Origin: Chryseobacterium carnipullorum
GTDB taxonomy: Bacteria; Bacteroidota; Bacteroidia; Flavobacteriales; Weeksellaceae
NCBI RefSeq assembly: GCF_900142785.1
Contig: NZ_FRCD01000007.1
Span: 124,001-188,000, forward strand
Length of the DNA stretch: 64,000 bases
Direction of reading: 5' to 3'
Position 1 is the first letter of the stretch, and each line of letters opens with the position of its first letter. The notes under the pieces were generated by a model that did no database searches, was not told where the DNA came from, and saw nothing but the letters and a program-made list of their open reading frames with translations. Position numbers and translations under genes: made by a program. Shown in pieces: positions 24,892 through 34,594 of the stretch.

Positions 24892-26229
24892 ATGTATAAA
24901 AAGCTATTTTTTGCGGGTCTTTTTTTCGCAGGTCTTTTTAAATCACAGACAACTAATAGAATGAATCTGATTTCAGATGCAGTTTATTATGACGGCTATG
25001 CGGCTACAGTTTCCGACCCGGTTCCTGCAGGTCTTATCAGGCTGGGAAACACCAGATATGCAAGGAAACTGACAGATGCTGAGCTTAATTCCTTTAAAGC
25101 AAAAATTGCCATGAGAGTAAGCATAGGTGCCCTTTGTGATAACTATGACCGTCTGGGAAGTGTTTATTTAGCGATGGTTCCGAAAAACCAGCCTACCTAT
25201 ACAATGAATGACACTAATGTGAAAAGAATCGAAGTTGGAAGATACATTACTCCGTTTATGAGTAAAAACCGTACTCCTGGTGAGGTTCCTTATACGTATG
25301 ACCTCAGTAATATGTACAATGTATTTCATGATGCTACCTTACGTACGACCTATGATCTCTACATGGAACTTGATGTTTTCGGCGTTCCTTATGCAGCACA
25401 GACACAGGTTGCCGGATGTGCCGGAAGGATTGATGTTTTCTCAGGAAATCTTACTTTCTTCTCAACGGATACAGGGGCCACCATCACAGATCAGAATTCT
25501 ATTGTTCCTATACTAACCTATAAGACCTTAAACAACTATAACAATACGGATGTTCCTGGTGAAACTGTCAGAATTGTTAATTTCAATCTTCCCAATGCCA
25601 TTACCAATGCCCGTTTCTATGTCATCTCCACTCCTCACGGCGCCAATACAGGCGGGGAAGAATACGTAAGAAGACAGAATTACACCTATATAGATGATGT
25701 ACAAATGCTTACTTACACTCCCGGAGGAATTTCCTGTGAACCGTTCAGAGTATACAATACACAAGGCAACGGAATTTACGGTGCAGCTCCGAAATCATTT
25801 GCAGAATGGACTTCATGGAATAACTGGTGTCCGGGCAACTCTGTTCCGATCAGAGGATTCAGCATGCCCAATCTAAGCGCAGGAAATCATACTTTAAAAC
25901 ATACCATTCCAACGGCCGTTTTCAATCAGCAACAGGGTGATGTATACTTATCGGTCTATATGCAGGGTAAAAGCAGTGCAGTACTGGATGTAAAGGATAT
26001 TAAGACTGTGGATGTAAGCATCTACCCCAATCCTACTTCAGATTTTGTGAATATAAGATCCAAGTCTGAGGTCGCTTCAATAAGTGTTTTCAGTGTTGAT
26101 GGTAAAAAATTAGCCGAAACCCGCGGGGAAAACAAAATAGACATTTCAACATATCCTGCAGGAGTCTATTTGCTGAACATTATGTTAAAAGACGGAATAA
26201 CATTCAAACATAAGATCATCAAAAAATAA
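24892..26229 (+). CDS. PNGase F-like secreted protein with T9SS type A sorting domain
   Basis: 445 residues from ATG 24892: signal peptide (MYKKLFFAGLFFAGLFKS), two beta domains (about 20-360) and a C-terminal T9SS tail (about 375-445; SIYPNPTSDFVNI ... YPAGVYLLNI ... HKIIKK). The body resembles peptide-N4-glycosidase F of Elizabethkingia: CDNYDRLGSVYL (C82, D86) matches its CDEWDRYANVYV, EVGRYITPF matches its IGRFITPY, and NNWCPGNSVPIR (about 310-321) matches GWCPGMAVPTR. D86, E159 and E256/E257 are candidates for its catalytic D60, E118 and E206. It may cut N-glycans at the cell surface; alignment was by eye. Confidence 0.7.
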   Translation: MYKKLFFAGLFFAGLFKSQTTNRMNLISDAVYYDGYAATVSDPVPAGLIRLGNTRYARKLTDAELNSFKAKIAMRVSIGALCDNYDRLGSVYLAMVPKNQPTYTMNDTNVKRIEVGRYITPFMSKNRTPGEVPYTYDLSNMYNVFHDATLRTTYDLYMELDVFGVPYAAQTQVAGCAGRIDVFSGNLTFFSTDTGATITDQNSIVPILTYKTLNNYNNTDVPGETVRIVNFNLPNAITNARFYVISTPHGANTGGEEYVRRQNYTYIDDVQMLTYTPGGISCEPFRVYNTQGNGIYGAAPKSFAEWTSWNNWCPGNSVPIRGFSMPNLSAGNHTLKHTIPTAVFNQQQGDVYLSVYMQGKSSAVLDVKDIKTVDVSIYPNPTSDFVNIRSKSEVASISVFSVDGKKLAETRGENKIDISTYPAGVYLLNIMLKDGITFKHKIIKK

Positions 26230-26265
26230 TCACCTTAAAAATATATTCAGATCTTACGATTTTGA

Positions 26266-26306
26266 AAAACCAACTCCTTTGAATACTTTTCAGAGGAGTT
26301 GGTTTT
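26266..26306 (+). terminator. Terminator after the PNGase F-like gene
   Basis: A 13-bp perfect stem (26266-26278 with 26294-26306) ends in TTTT. Confidence 0.75.
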
Positions 26307-26472
26307 GTAATTGGCAAAAACAAAAGAGCATCTGATCGTTTTACTTATCATGGAAATGATGACAATTAACACTTTTTTTCACGATTTAAGAACATTTAAT
26401 TTAATCCTTGATCCAAAAAATTGTCACTTCCAGTTTATTAGACTATTTTTGGTGATTAAAAAATTTTGTAAA

Positions 26473-26943
26473 ATGAATTATCATTTTCAAGCACACAGAC
26501 AGGTGAGAAAGAACCTTTTAGGAATCCTGCAGAATACTTCACATGAAGATCTTTTGCTGATTCCTGACGGTTTCAACAACAATATGTACTGGAATATTGC
26601 GCATACAGTAGCTACCCAGCAACTCTTGCATTATTATCTGAGCGGAAATCCTTTCAGAATAGATAAATATTGGATCGAAACCTATAAAAAGGGTACTCTT
26701 CCCAACCTGAATGTACAAAAATCTGAAGTGGAAGATCTTGAGTTTTTGCTCACCGAAACTTCAAAGATTTTGATGAAAGATTATGACAGTGACTTCTTTT
26801 CAGACTACACCCCGTACACCACCAGTTTCGGAATGGATCTGAAAAGTATTCAGGATGCTATTATCTTTAACAATATGCATGAAAGTCTTCATTACGGCTA
26901 CATCATGGCACAGAAAAGAGCAATATTGGGCGAGAAATATTAA
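26473..26943 (+). CDS. DinB-family protein
   Basis: A 156-residue four-helix DinB/YfiT-like protein starting at ATG 26473 (MNYHFQAHRQVRKN). The in-frame extension upstream to 26311 is non-typical and overlaps the terminator region. Histidines in NIAHTVATQQLLHYYL (about 38-53) and NNMHESLHYGYI (about 134-145) would form the metal site of the family. Such proteins include thiol-dependent transferases; the reaction here is unknown. The lipoprotein gene follows after 7 bp. Confidence 0.85.
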   Translation: MNYHFQAHRQVRKNLLGILQNTSHEDLLLIPDGFNNNMYWNIAHTVATQQLLHYYLSGNPFRIDKYWIETYKKGTLPNLNVQKSEVEDLEFLLTETSKILMKDYDSDFFSDYTPYTTSFGMDLKSIQDAIIFNNMHESLHYGYIMAQKRAILGEKY

Positions 26944-26950
26944 TATTTTG

Positions 26951-27520
26951 ATGAAGAAAGTTTTTTTTCCACAGTTCTTCCTTTTAGGTGCACTCATCAT
27001 TGTTTTGGTGAGTTGTTCCCCGAAAAGTGATGCTGTAAAAACATCTGCTGGTGACAGCCTTTCAAAAACATCAGAAAGTATCGTTCCAAAAAATCATCAG
27101 TCCGAAATAAAGAGTTCTGTTGCTTGGGAGGAAATTTTCAAATCTCTTCCAAAAAAATGGACGATGCTCACCAAAAAAGACTCGAAATACATCATTTATA
27201 TTCCGTGTGATTATCAGAACCAGAAAATAATTCTGAGCAATAAGGGGAAATATGCATTAGAGCATATCATTGGGCAGGATGCCTATTATTTTCAGATCAA
27301 GAATATCAGAAAAGACGAAAATACGTACCTGTTTGAGCTGCAGGAGGAAAATACAGAAAAAGGACAAGAAAATGTAGTTTATACATTGGATATTAAAAAG
27401 AACAACCAGGCATTATGGGATGTTTATAATGATGAAAGAAAAATGGCAGGTATCACTACCACCGATTCTCGCTTTGAAAGCAGATACAAAACAGTAGAAG
27501 AGCCGCCCTGCCTTGAATAA
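26951..27520 (+). CDS. Lipoprotein of unknown function
   Basis: 189 residues. ATG 26951 opens a lipoprotein signal with lipobox LVSC (cysteine at 22). The mature part contains W-E-E-I-F-K-S-L-P-K-K-W and Y-I-I-Y-I-P-C-D segments and ends in PPCLE. No family recognised. It is 7 bp after the DinB-like gene and 24 bp before rlmB, so a three-gene transcript is likely. Confidence 0.6.
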   Translation: MKKVFFPQFFLLGALIIVLVSCSPKSDAVKTSAGDSLSKTSESIVPKNHQSEIKSSVAWEEIFKSLPKKWTMLTKKDSKYIIYIPCDYQNQKIILSNKGKYALEHIIGQDAYYFQIKNIRKDENTYLFELQEENTEKGQENVVYTLDIKKNNQALWDVYNDERKMAGITTTDSRFESRYKTVEEPPCLE

Positions 27521-27544
27521 GTTTAACAACAGAAAAAATAAATT

Positions 27545-28309
27545 TTGACAAACGAAAACAAAAAAGACGATTTCATTTTCGGACTTCGTCCAGTAATAGA
27601 AGCCATTGAAGCGGGAAAAACGATTGATAAGATCTTTGTGCAGAATGCACTTCAGGGTCCTATTTATGCTGAGCTGAAGACTATTTTAGCCCAACATAAA
27701 ATCCGTCCCAACTATGTACCGATTGAAAAACTGAACCGTTTTACAAGAAAAAACCACCAGGGTGTGGTTGCTTTTATTTCTGATGTTCCGTTTCACAGAG
27801 TGGAAGACATTGTTCCGCAGTTATTTGAAGAGGGAAAAACGCCTTTCTTGCTGATCCTGGACAGACTTACAGATGTGAGAAACTTCGGAGCGATATGCAG
27901 AACGGCAGAATGTGTAGGGGTAGATGCCATCATTATTCCTGAAAAAGGAGGAGCGCCTATCAATTCAGATGCCATCAAAACATCTGCGGGTGCCCTTTAC
28001 AATATCAAAATCTGCAAGGAGCCGAATCTTGCCCACGCGGTAGATTTCCTTCAGCAGAGTGGTATTTCTGTGTTTGCAGCGACTGAAAAGGCTCAGAAAC
28101 TGATCTATGATGTGAATTTCACAGAACCTTGTGCGATTGTCATGGGAAATGAGGAAACGGGAATTTCTAAAGAAGTAATGCACCATTCTGATGAAAAGAT
28201 TAAACTTCCTATTGAAGGAAAGACCCAATCTCTAAACGTTTCTGTAGCATGTGGTGCGATTTTATATGAAGCAGTAAGACAAAAAATTGTGGCAGCGGCA
28301 TCTCTTTAG
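27545..28309 (+). CDS. rlmB: 23S rRNA (guanosine-2'-O)-methyltransferase RlmB
   Basis: A 254-residue SpoU/TrmH-type SAM methyltransferase that methylates G2251 (E. coli numbering) of 23S rRNA. An N-terminal substrate-binding domain (FIFGLRPVIEAIEAGK, 10-25) is followed by the knotted catalytic domain. The three SpoU motifs are LDRLTDVRNFGAICRTAE (about 105-122), IVMGNEETGIS (about 196-206) and LPIEGKTQSLNVSVACGAILYE (about 219-240). The start codon is TTG at 27545; no ATG precedes the conserved FGLRPV block, so TTG is well supported. Confidence 0.92.
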   Translation: MTNENKKDDFIFGLRPVIEAIEAGKTIDKIFVQNALQGPIYAELKTILAQHKIRPNYVPIEKLNRFTRKNHQGVVAFISDVPFHRVEDIVPQLFEEGKTPFLLILDRLTDVRNFGAICRTAECVGVDAIIIPEKGGAPINSDAIKTSAGALYNIKICKEPNLAHAVDFLQQSGISVFAATEKAQKLIYDVNFTEPCAIVMGNEETGISKEVMHHSDEKIKLPIEGKTQSLNVSVACGAILYEAVRQKIVAAASL

Positions 28310-28410
28310 TAAGTAGCCGGAACATAAGTATTTTATCGTGATGTTTTATGGTATCGTTATTGATGCACAGAACAAAAATATCAGTAAAATTTAAACTTAA
28401 AAAAATTAAA

Positions 28411-29460
28411 ATGAAAAACGTAGCAGCATTCATGCTCATCTCATCTATAGCTCTTGTTTCTTGTAAAAAAGAAACGGCAACCATCACTAAAGTAGATCCC
28501 AAAACAGGAAAAACAGTGACTGTAGAAGTTCCTGCAGATTCTGTAGCCAAAGTAGCTGAAAATCCTGCAATCAAAGATTCTGCGGGAGTTTTTACTCAGA
28601 CTTTTAAGCTGGAAAAAGGAAAAACATATCCTCTTACAACGTACCAGAGGGATGTAAAAACGATGGAAGATCCTCAGGGAAAAACAATCACGGCAACAAG
28701 TGAGTCTACAGATGAAATGAATTTCACCGTCAACGATATTAAAGGGAATGTATATGACATGACCCTTAATCTTGTGGGTAAAAGAAATTCACAAAGTGCA
28801 CAGGGCAAAACAGTAATTGTAGATACCAAACAGGCTATTCCGAAAGAAGATGATCTGAAAATGATCTGGAATATCAACAAAGCGCTTACCGGAAACAAGC
28901 TGAACATGAAGATGGATACTAAAGGAAATGTAATTTCTATCACAGGTTTTGATGCTGTTTATACCAAAGTGACCAATGCCGTAGGAACGCTGATCAAAGA
29001 TGCGAACCAAAAGGCAAGCGTTGTAGCGAGTCTTAAAGAAACTTTCAATGAAAAAGTATTGAAAGACCAGCTTAATAAAAACTTAACGATTATTCCTAAA
29101 AAAGGAGTAAAGATCGGTGAAAAATGGACCACTTCTGAAAATGCTGATGCAAGCGGAAGCGTTAAGGTCACTTCCAACTATGTATTGAAAAGTGTAGGAA
29201 ACGGAACGGCAGAAATTTCAGTAACGGGAGGAATTCCTAAAAAGACTGAAAAGAAAACCCAGGGACCGATCACGCACAGCCTTAGCAGCGAGCTTGCTCA
29301 GAACGGAACCATTAAGTTTGACCAAAGTACAGGGTGGATTGCCAACCAGAATATCGATGTAAAAACAACACAGGTTGAGACTATTTCAGACGGAAAACAG
29401 TCACAGTCTATGAAGAGCACGTCTAAATCTTCTGTCATGGTGAATCCTTCTGCAAAATAA
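28411..29460 (+). CDS. DUF6263-type lipoprotein
   Basis: A 349-residue lipoprotein. ATG 28411 starts the signal MKNVAAFMLISSIALVSC (lipobox ALVSC, cysteine at 18). The mature region, with KLEKGKTYPLTTYQRDV, IPKKGVKIGEKWTTSE and repeated T/S-rich strands, resembles DUF6263 proteins of Bacteroidetes, which are beta-rich and uncharacterised. The upstream in-frame ATG at 28348 gives 21 basic residues before the signal and is unlikely. Role unknown, probably envelope. Confidence 0.7.
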   Translation: MKNVAAFMLISSIALVSCKKETATITKVDPKTGKTVTVEVPADSVAKVAENPAIKDSAGVFTQTFKLEKGKTYPLTTYQRDVKTMEDPQGKTITATSESTDEMNFTVNDIKGNVYDMTLNLVGKRNSQSAQGKTVIVDTKQAIPKEDDLKMIWNINKALTGNKLNMKMDTKGNVISITGFDAVYTKVTNAVGTLIKDANQKASVVASLKETFNEKVLKDQLNKNLTIIPKKGVKIGEKWTTSENADASGSVKVTSNYVLKSVGNGTAEISVTGGIPKKTEKKTQGPITHSLSSELAQNGTIKFDQSTGWIANQNIDVKTTQVETISDGKQSQSMKSTSKSSVMVNPSAK

Positions 29461-29607
29461 TTGAATTAAAGACGTTTTAGGGTAAGAGTGTTTGAAAATC
29501 AAAGAGGTTTGGGGTTTCATGGATCATAAGCATCAGGATACCCTTACCAAATTTGAATTTTAAACACTTAACTTTGAATCTTAAACTTTGAATTTAAATT
29601 AGAAATT

Positions 29608-29838
29608 ATGAAGTACATTCTTGAGTTAGTACTCACAGCTATTATTATGTTCTTTGTCTGGAATATCCTGAGAAGGCTCTTTTTCAAAACTTTTTATAGT
29701 TACAGGTTTAACAATAATAAAGATAACATTAACAATCAGCAGGATCTTAACAGCTCGAATAAGAATAAACAGAACCTCAACTGGGATGCAGAAACCGTTG
29801 ACTATGAAGAGGTGAAAGAAACCAAAGACAAAAGGTAA
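29608..29838 (+). CDS. DUF4834 small membrane protein
   Basis: 76 residues: one N-terminal helix (about 3-24), then a polar, Asn-rich tail ending NWDAETVDYEEVKETKDKR. The C-terminal D/E-Y-E-E-V and layout match DUF4834. In flavobacteria this gene regularly precedes the YfhO gene, as here (31 bp). Function unknown. Confidence 0.75.
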   Translation: MKYILELVLTAIIMFFVWNILRRLFFKTFYSYRFNNNKDNINNQQDLNSSNKNKQNLNWDAETVDYEEVKETKDKR

Positions 29839-29869
29839 AAATTCCAAGAAATAAAAGATAGTAACCAGC

Positions 29870-32410
29870 ATGGCTAAAAATAAAAACTTAATTTATATTG
29901 CAATTTCATTAATTGTCTTTATAGTTTTAGCATTTTTATACTCCACCCCTGTTTTTTCAGGGAAACAACTTTTTCAACATGATATCGTGCAGTACAGAGG
30001 AGGCGCAAAAGAGCTTCTGGACTACAGAGCCGATACCGGAAACGAAACCTACTGGAGTGATTCCATGTTTGGCGGGATGCCTACCTATCAGATGGGAAGT
30101 CAGTTTAAAGGTGACATCATCAAAAAGATAGACAGCAATCTGAATTTCCTGCCAAGACCCGTTAATTATCTTTTCCTGCTTTTTGCAGGATTCTTCTTCC
30201 TTGGAATGGTAGCCGTCAGAAACTGGAAATACGCCTTACTAGGTGCCACATTCTTCGGTCTATCCACCTATTTTTATATTATTATTGCGGCCGGGCACAA
30301 CGGAAAAGTCAATACCATTGAGTATTTCGCACCGCTGCTTGCCGGAATTATACTGGTCTATATCCGGAAACAGTACATCTGGGGATTTATTGCAACGACC
30401 CTGTTTATGGGGCTTCAGATTGCAGCCAACCACCCGCAGATGACGTATTACCTGTTTCTGGCTTTAGGATTTTTATTCCTCTCCGAATTGGTAAGAGCAA
30501 TTCAGAAAAAGATCCCGATGAAGCATTTTCTTATTTCATCAGGAATTATTGCTGCTTCATGTGCCATTGGCGTGGGGATGAACTCTCAAAGGATTATGGC
30601 CAATTCCGAATACATTAAAGAAACCGTCCGTGGAAAACAGATCCTGACGAATGACAGTCATACTTCAGGAGAATCAGGATTGGATAAAACGAGTATTCTG
30701 ATGTGGAGCTACGGAAAACTGGAAACATTGAATCTTTTCATTCCAAGGCTGATGGGTGGCGGAAGTCAGGAACCGGAGGCCAGAGAAATGATGAATAAGG
30801 TTCAGGAACTTATCCAGGAAAATGTAGGCTCGCAGGCAGAAATGGACAGGATTTCCAAAGGGTTCAACGGGGTTACCTACTGGGGAGATCAGCCCGGAAC
30901 TTCAGGTCCTGCTTATCAGGGTGCCGTTGTATGCTTCCTAGCTTTATTAGGATTCTTCTTCGCCTGGAAAAAATACAGATACTGGATTCTCGGAGCTTCT
31001 ATTCTGACCGTTTTACTGGCATGGGGAAGCAACTTTATGCCACTGTCTGACTTCTTTATCGACTATGTTCCTTTTTACAGCAAATTCAGAGCACCTTCTT
31101 CTATCCTCGTGGTGGTAGAGTTATTATTCCCTCTGATTGCCATTATTGGAATTTACCGATTCTTTACCGATGAAAAACTGACAGGGGAATACAAAAAGAA
31201 AATCCTTATGTATGTAAGTGGTGGAACTTTAGGACTCCTTCTTATTCTGCTGATTTTTGGAAAATCACTGCTTGGTTTTTATACCGATGGCGAAAAAACA
31301 TATTTCCCCCCTTTCCTTTTGGATTATCTTGCTGATGAGAGATTCAAATTATTCAGAATTGATGCTATAAAGGCGCTGATCTACGTGGCTATAACGGCAG
31401 CTGTTCTTTTCTTAACGATGAAAAAGAAACTAAGCCAGAATGTGGCTTTGATTATCATTGGAGCAGTAAGCTTATTTGATCTCTGGACGGTTAACAAACG
31501 TTATCTGAATGATGAGAATTATGTAGACAAAATCTTCGCTGAAAATCCATTCCAGACTGAAGGTTCAGATCTTCTGGCTGAAAAAGTTCAGGGAAATCCG
31601 AATTTAGAATCTATCTTAGCGAATGTCAATGTGAATAAAACACTTGAAACGATTGCTGAAAAAGATAAAACACACTATAGAATTTTCAATAATATTTTAG
31701 GAACATTCAGTGAAACAAATACGTCTTATTTCAAATCTTCTATCGGAGGTTATCATGCAGTAAAGCTGAGAAGATATGACGACGTGATCAATGAATATTT
31801 CCAGGTGATGGATTCTGTAAAAGTACCTAACATTCTTAACCTTCTTAATGCAAAATACTGGGTGATGGGCGGACCGGAAAAACCTCAGGCCATGCCCAAT
31901 GCAAAAGCTAACGGAAATGCATGGTTTGTAAGTGATCTGAAATTCGTGAATACCCCTGATGAAGAAATCAAGTCTATTGGGGTAATCAACAGTAAGAAAA
32001 CAGCTGTTATTGCAGCATCAGATAAAGCCTATTTCAACAGTAAACCGGTTCAGGCAGATTCTACGGCATTTATCAGTTTAACGAAATATCAGCCGAATGA
32101 GCTTGAATTTAAATCTCAGTCTAAAACGCCTCAACTGGCTGTATTTTCTGAGATCTATTATCCTCATGGCTGGAAAATGTTTGTGGATGAAAAAGAAGTT
32201 CCTTACATCAAAGCTGATTATCTTCTGCGCGCTGTACATGTTCCTGCAGGAAACCACAACATCAGAATGATCTTTGAACCTGAAGTGATTGAAAAAGGTA
32301 AATGGCTGTCGTTTTTATGCTTCGGATTGTTTATCGCACTGAGTGGATTCGGGATTTTCTGGATGTATAAAAATAAGAAGAAGGAACAGCTTGTTGAAAA
32401 AACTGTTTAA
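29870..32410 (+). CDS. YfhO-family multi-pass membrane protein
   Basis: An 846-residue membrane protein with about 12-13 helices (first at 7-25, last about 812-832) and a large extracytoplasmic domain before the last helix. YfhO-type features: FQHDIVQYRGGAKELLDYR (about 35-53), SMFGGMPTYQM (63-73), HP in AANHPQMTYY, and the C-terminal PHGWKMFVDEKEVPYIKADYLLRAVHVPAG. In Gram-positives YfhO glycosylates lipoteichoic acid (GT-C like). In Bacteroidetes the acceptor is unknown. A glycosyltransferase gene follows after 26 bp. Confidence 0.88.
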   Translation: MAKNKNLIYIAISLIVFIVLAFLYSTPVFSGKQLFQHDIVQYRGGAKELLDYRADTGNETYWSDSMFGGMPTYQMGSQFKGDIIKKIDSNLNFLPRPVNYLFLLFAGFFFLGMVAVRNWKYALLGATFFGLSTYFYIIIAAGHNGKVNTIEYFAPLLAGIILVYIRKQYIWGFIATTLFMGLQIAANHPQMTYYLFLALGFLFLSELVRAIQKKIPMKHFLISSGIIAASCAIGVGMNSQRIMANSEYIKETVRGKQILTNDSHTSGESGLDKTSILMWSYGKLETLNLFIPRLMGGGSQEPEAREMMNKVQELIQENVGSQAEMDRISKGFNGVTYWGDQPGTSGPAYQGAVVCFLALLGFFFAWKKYRYWILGASILTVLLAWGSNFMPLSDFFIDYVPFYSKFRAPSSILVVVELLFPLIAIIGIYRFFTDEKLTGEYKKKILMYVSGGTLGLLLILLIFGKSLLGFYTDGEKTYFPPFLLDYLADERFKLFRIDAIKALIYVAITAAVLFLTMKKKLSQNVALIIIGAVSLFDLWTVNKRYLNDENYVDKIFAENPFQTEGSDLLAEKVQGNPNLESILANVNVNKTLETIAEKDKTHYRIFNNILGTFSETNTSYFKSSIGGYHAVKLRRYDDVINEYFQVMDSVKVPNILNLLNAKYWVMGGPEKPQAMPNAKANGNAWFVSDLKFVNTPDEEIKSIGVINSKKTAVIAASDKAYFNSKPVQADSTAFISLTKYQPNELEFKSQSKTPQLAVFSEIYYPHGWKMFVDEKEVPYIKADYLLRAVHVPAGNHNIRMIFEPEVIEKGKWLSFLCFGLFIALSGFGIFWMYKNKKKEQLVEKTV

Positions 32411-32436
32411 CGTTTAAAGTATATTGTTCAAACTTA

Positions 32437-33738
32437 ATGGAACAAAAAAAAATACTGATCATTACCTATTACTGGCCTCCTGCGGGAGGTCCTGGTGTTC
32501 AAAGGTGGCTGAAGTTTGCCAAATATCTGCCGGAATTCGGCTGGAATCCTGTGATTTACACCCCGGAAAATCCAAGTTATCCCTTACTCGATGAAAGTCT
32601 TATGAAAGACATTCCTCAAGATCTGGAGATTATAAAAACCAACATATGGGAACCTTACCAACTAGCTGAAAAACTGAATAAGAGCAATAAAAAATTCAAA
32701 GCAGGGCAGTTTGATGTGGGCAAAAATCAGAGCTGGAAATCAAAGCTTTCAATCTGGGTAAGAGGAAACTTCTTCATTCCTGATGCCAGGATATTTTGGG
32801 TAAAACCTTCCATAAAATTCTTAGAGCAGTATTTAAAAGACAATAAAATCGATGTGGTAGTGACTTCCGGACCGCCCCACTCTCTTCACCTGATTGGTCT
32901 CGGACTGAAAGAGAAATTCCCGGATATGAAATGGATTGCCGATTTCCGTGATCCATGGACAGAGATTTCGTACTATAAACATTTAAAACTCACGAAAAGT
33001 TCAGACAGAAAGCACCGTCAACTTGAAAGTGCCGTTTTTAAAACCGCGGATATCACATTAGCCACAAGCTATACAGATGCTGAAAATTTCAGAAAATCGG
33101 GAGCCAATGCGATTTGTATTACGAATGGTTTTGATGAAAGCGATGCTTCGGCTACACACAATGCGACAGGAGAAAACACTCAGGAAAAAGCCTTTACTTT
33201 AAGTTATATCGGAGTACTTGAGCAGTTGAGAAATCCTGAAAACCTTTGGAAAACCCTTAATGAGTTAGTAAAGGAAAATAAAGAGTTTGCAAACCATTTC
33301 ACCTTAAAATTTGCTGGCAGAATTGACGATAAAATTCTTCAGTCCTTCGAAAATTCAAATCTGAAAAATCATATCCTGAACCTTGGTTATATTTCTCATG
33401 ACAAAGCAGTACAGGAAATGGCCCAGTCAAATCTTTTACTGATCACGAATTTTCCCAATGAATCTTCTAAAGGAATTATTCCGGGAAAAATATTTGAATA
33501 TCTTGCCACCGGAAAGCAAATCATTTCTTTTGGTCCCAATGAAGCTGATGTTTCAAGGATCCTTTCTGAAACGGCCTCAGGAAAACATTTCAGCTACGAA
33601 GATTCTGAAGTAATTAAAGATTATATTCTGGAACAATTTGAGCAATGGAAAAAAGGAAATCTTTTGGTAAACACTCAGAATATTGAGCAGTTTTCAAGAA
33701 GAAATCTGAGTAAAAAGCTTGCTGAGATTTTGGGTTAA
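32437..33738 (+). CDS. Glycosyltransferase family 4-like protein
   Basis: 433 residues, GT-B fold. The N-terminal Rossmann half opens with the flexible nucleotide-sugar loop ITYYWPPAGGPGVQRWLKFAKYL (9-31) and contains VVTSGPPHSLHLIGL (about 146-160). The C-terminal half has GIIPGKIFEYLATGKQIISFGP with the donor-binding glutamate (about 347-368). It probably transfers a sugar to an envelope glycan or lipid. It is downstream of yfhO, suggesting a shared pathway; donor and acceptor cannot be told. Confidence 0.88.
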   Translation: MEQKKILIITYYWPPAGGPGVQRWLKFAKYLPEFGWNPVIYTPENPSYPLLDESLMKDIPQDLEIIKTNIWEPYQLAEKLNKSNKKFKAGQFDVGKNQSWKSKLSIWVRGNFFIPDARIFWVKPSIKFLEQYLKDNKIDVVVTSGPPHSLHLIGLGLKEKFPDMKWIADFRDPWTEISYYKHLKLTKSSDRKHRQLESAVFKTADITLATSYTDAENFRKSGANAICITNGFDESDASATHNATGENTQEKAFTLSYIGVLEQLRNPENLWKTLNELVKENKEFANHFTLKFAGRIDDKILQSFENSNLKNHILNLGYISHDKAVQEMAQSNLLLITNFPNESSKGIIPGKIFEYLATGKQIISFGPNEADVSRILSETASGKHFSYEDSEVIKDYILEQFEQWKKGNLLVNTQNIEQFSRRNLSKKLAEILG

Positions 33739-33747
33739 ACTAAAAAT

Positions 33748-33776
33748 CCTTGTCAAGGTTTTGAACCTTGACAAGG
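33748..33776. repeat. 29-bp palindrome
   Basis: A perfect 13-bp stem (33748-33760 with 33764-33776, loop TTG) sits just after the glycosyltransferase stop. There is no T-run on either side, so it looks more like a dispersed palindromic repeat than a terminator. Confidence 0.55.
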
Positions 33777-33832
33777 GTAACCATATTAATAACGTTCAGT
33801 CTTTAACTTTAATTCCCTTAGCACAGGTCAGA

Positions 33833-34477
33833 TTAAATCGTCCATTGGTCATTAACAACAGCTATCAGATATTGCTTACCCTGAAATTCTTCAAATACAA
33901 AACGGATCGTTTTCCAGTCCATTTCGCTGTTCTTTTCTGTCCCTTTGATATAGTTTTCAGTAAAATCTTTACCGGGATATATTTCTTTTAAATTATTAAG
34001 TGAATTACCGCCACCCTGAAATTTGTTTAATGAATATTGTGAGGCCGTAAAATCTTTCGAAAATACCCATTTTGTAAAATAATCATTGATGGTTGCTTTA
34101 TAAGGATCTCCGGAACCATCTTGGGCTCCCCAGGTAAATAAAGTTTTTGTCGGCTGGAATTTCTCAAAATCTTCCTTCGAGAAATGTCTGTCTTCTTTCG
34201 GATCTACAAATCCATACATTGAAAAGCTGATTCCTTTTTCCGGATGAATCAATGAGGCAAACATTTTATAATCTTTACCTTTTAAAGCCTGCAGGATTTC
34301 ATCATTTGCTTTCTTTACCGCGGCTTCATCAGTCTTTTTCTGTTGTTTAGTATTCTCCAGATTTTTTTCCTTAGCCTGAGCCATAGAATCAATGACATTA
34401 GGAACAGGTTTTTCAGGATTTTTCTTACAAGCAGTCAATAAGGTTAATGCAAATATGGGAATTATCAGTTTTTTCAT
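33833..34477 (-). CDS. Lipoprotein of unknown function
   Basis: 214 residues from ATG 34477, the start of the lipoprotein signal MKKLIIPIFALTLLTAC (cysteine at 17); the longer frame to 34573 would hide it. A charged helical linker (about 25-70) leads to an alpha/beta domain with KGKDYKMFASLIHPEKGISFSMYGFVD. The last part (DWKTIRFVFEEFQGKQYLIAVVNDQWTI) resembles nuclear-transport-factor-2-like domains. Function unknown. It is divergent from ypdA. Confidence 0.65.
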   Translation of the reverse strand: MKKLIIPIFALTLLTACKKNPEKPVPNVIDSMAQAKEKNLENTKQQKKTDEAAVKKANDEILQALKGKDYKMFASLIHPEKGISFSMYGFVDPKEDRHFSKEDFEKFQPTKTLFTWGAQDGSGDPYKATINDYFTKWVFSKDFTASQYSLNKFQGGGNSLNNLKEIYPGKDFTENYIKGTEKNSEMDWKTIRFVFEEFQGKQYLIAVVNDQWTI

Positions 34478-34594
34478 CTTTTCAATTTTTAATGCATAAG
34501 AAATACCAAAACTAGTGCCAATACGATGCTGCTGATAGATAAGTTCTGTCATCAATTTCACGCTTAATCTCATGGTTTTAAGTAAATTTGTTCT

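Noticed and set aside
26311..26472. N-terminal extension of the DinB-like gene
   Set aside because: The extra residues are not DinB-like and start within 5 bp of a terminator stem; ATG 26473 fits the family.
33719..33991. Plus-strand ORF after the glycosyltransferase
   Set aside because: It overlaps the glycosyltransferase end and is antisense to a clear lipoprotein gene.
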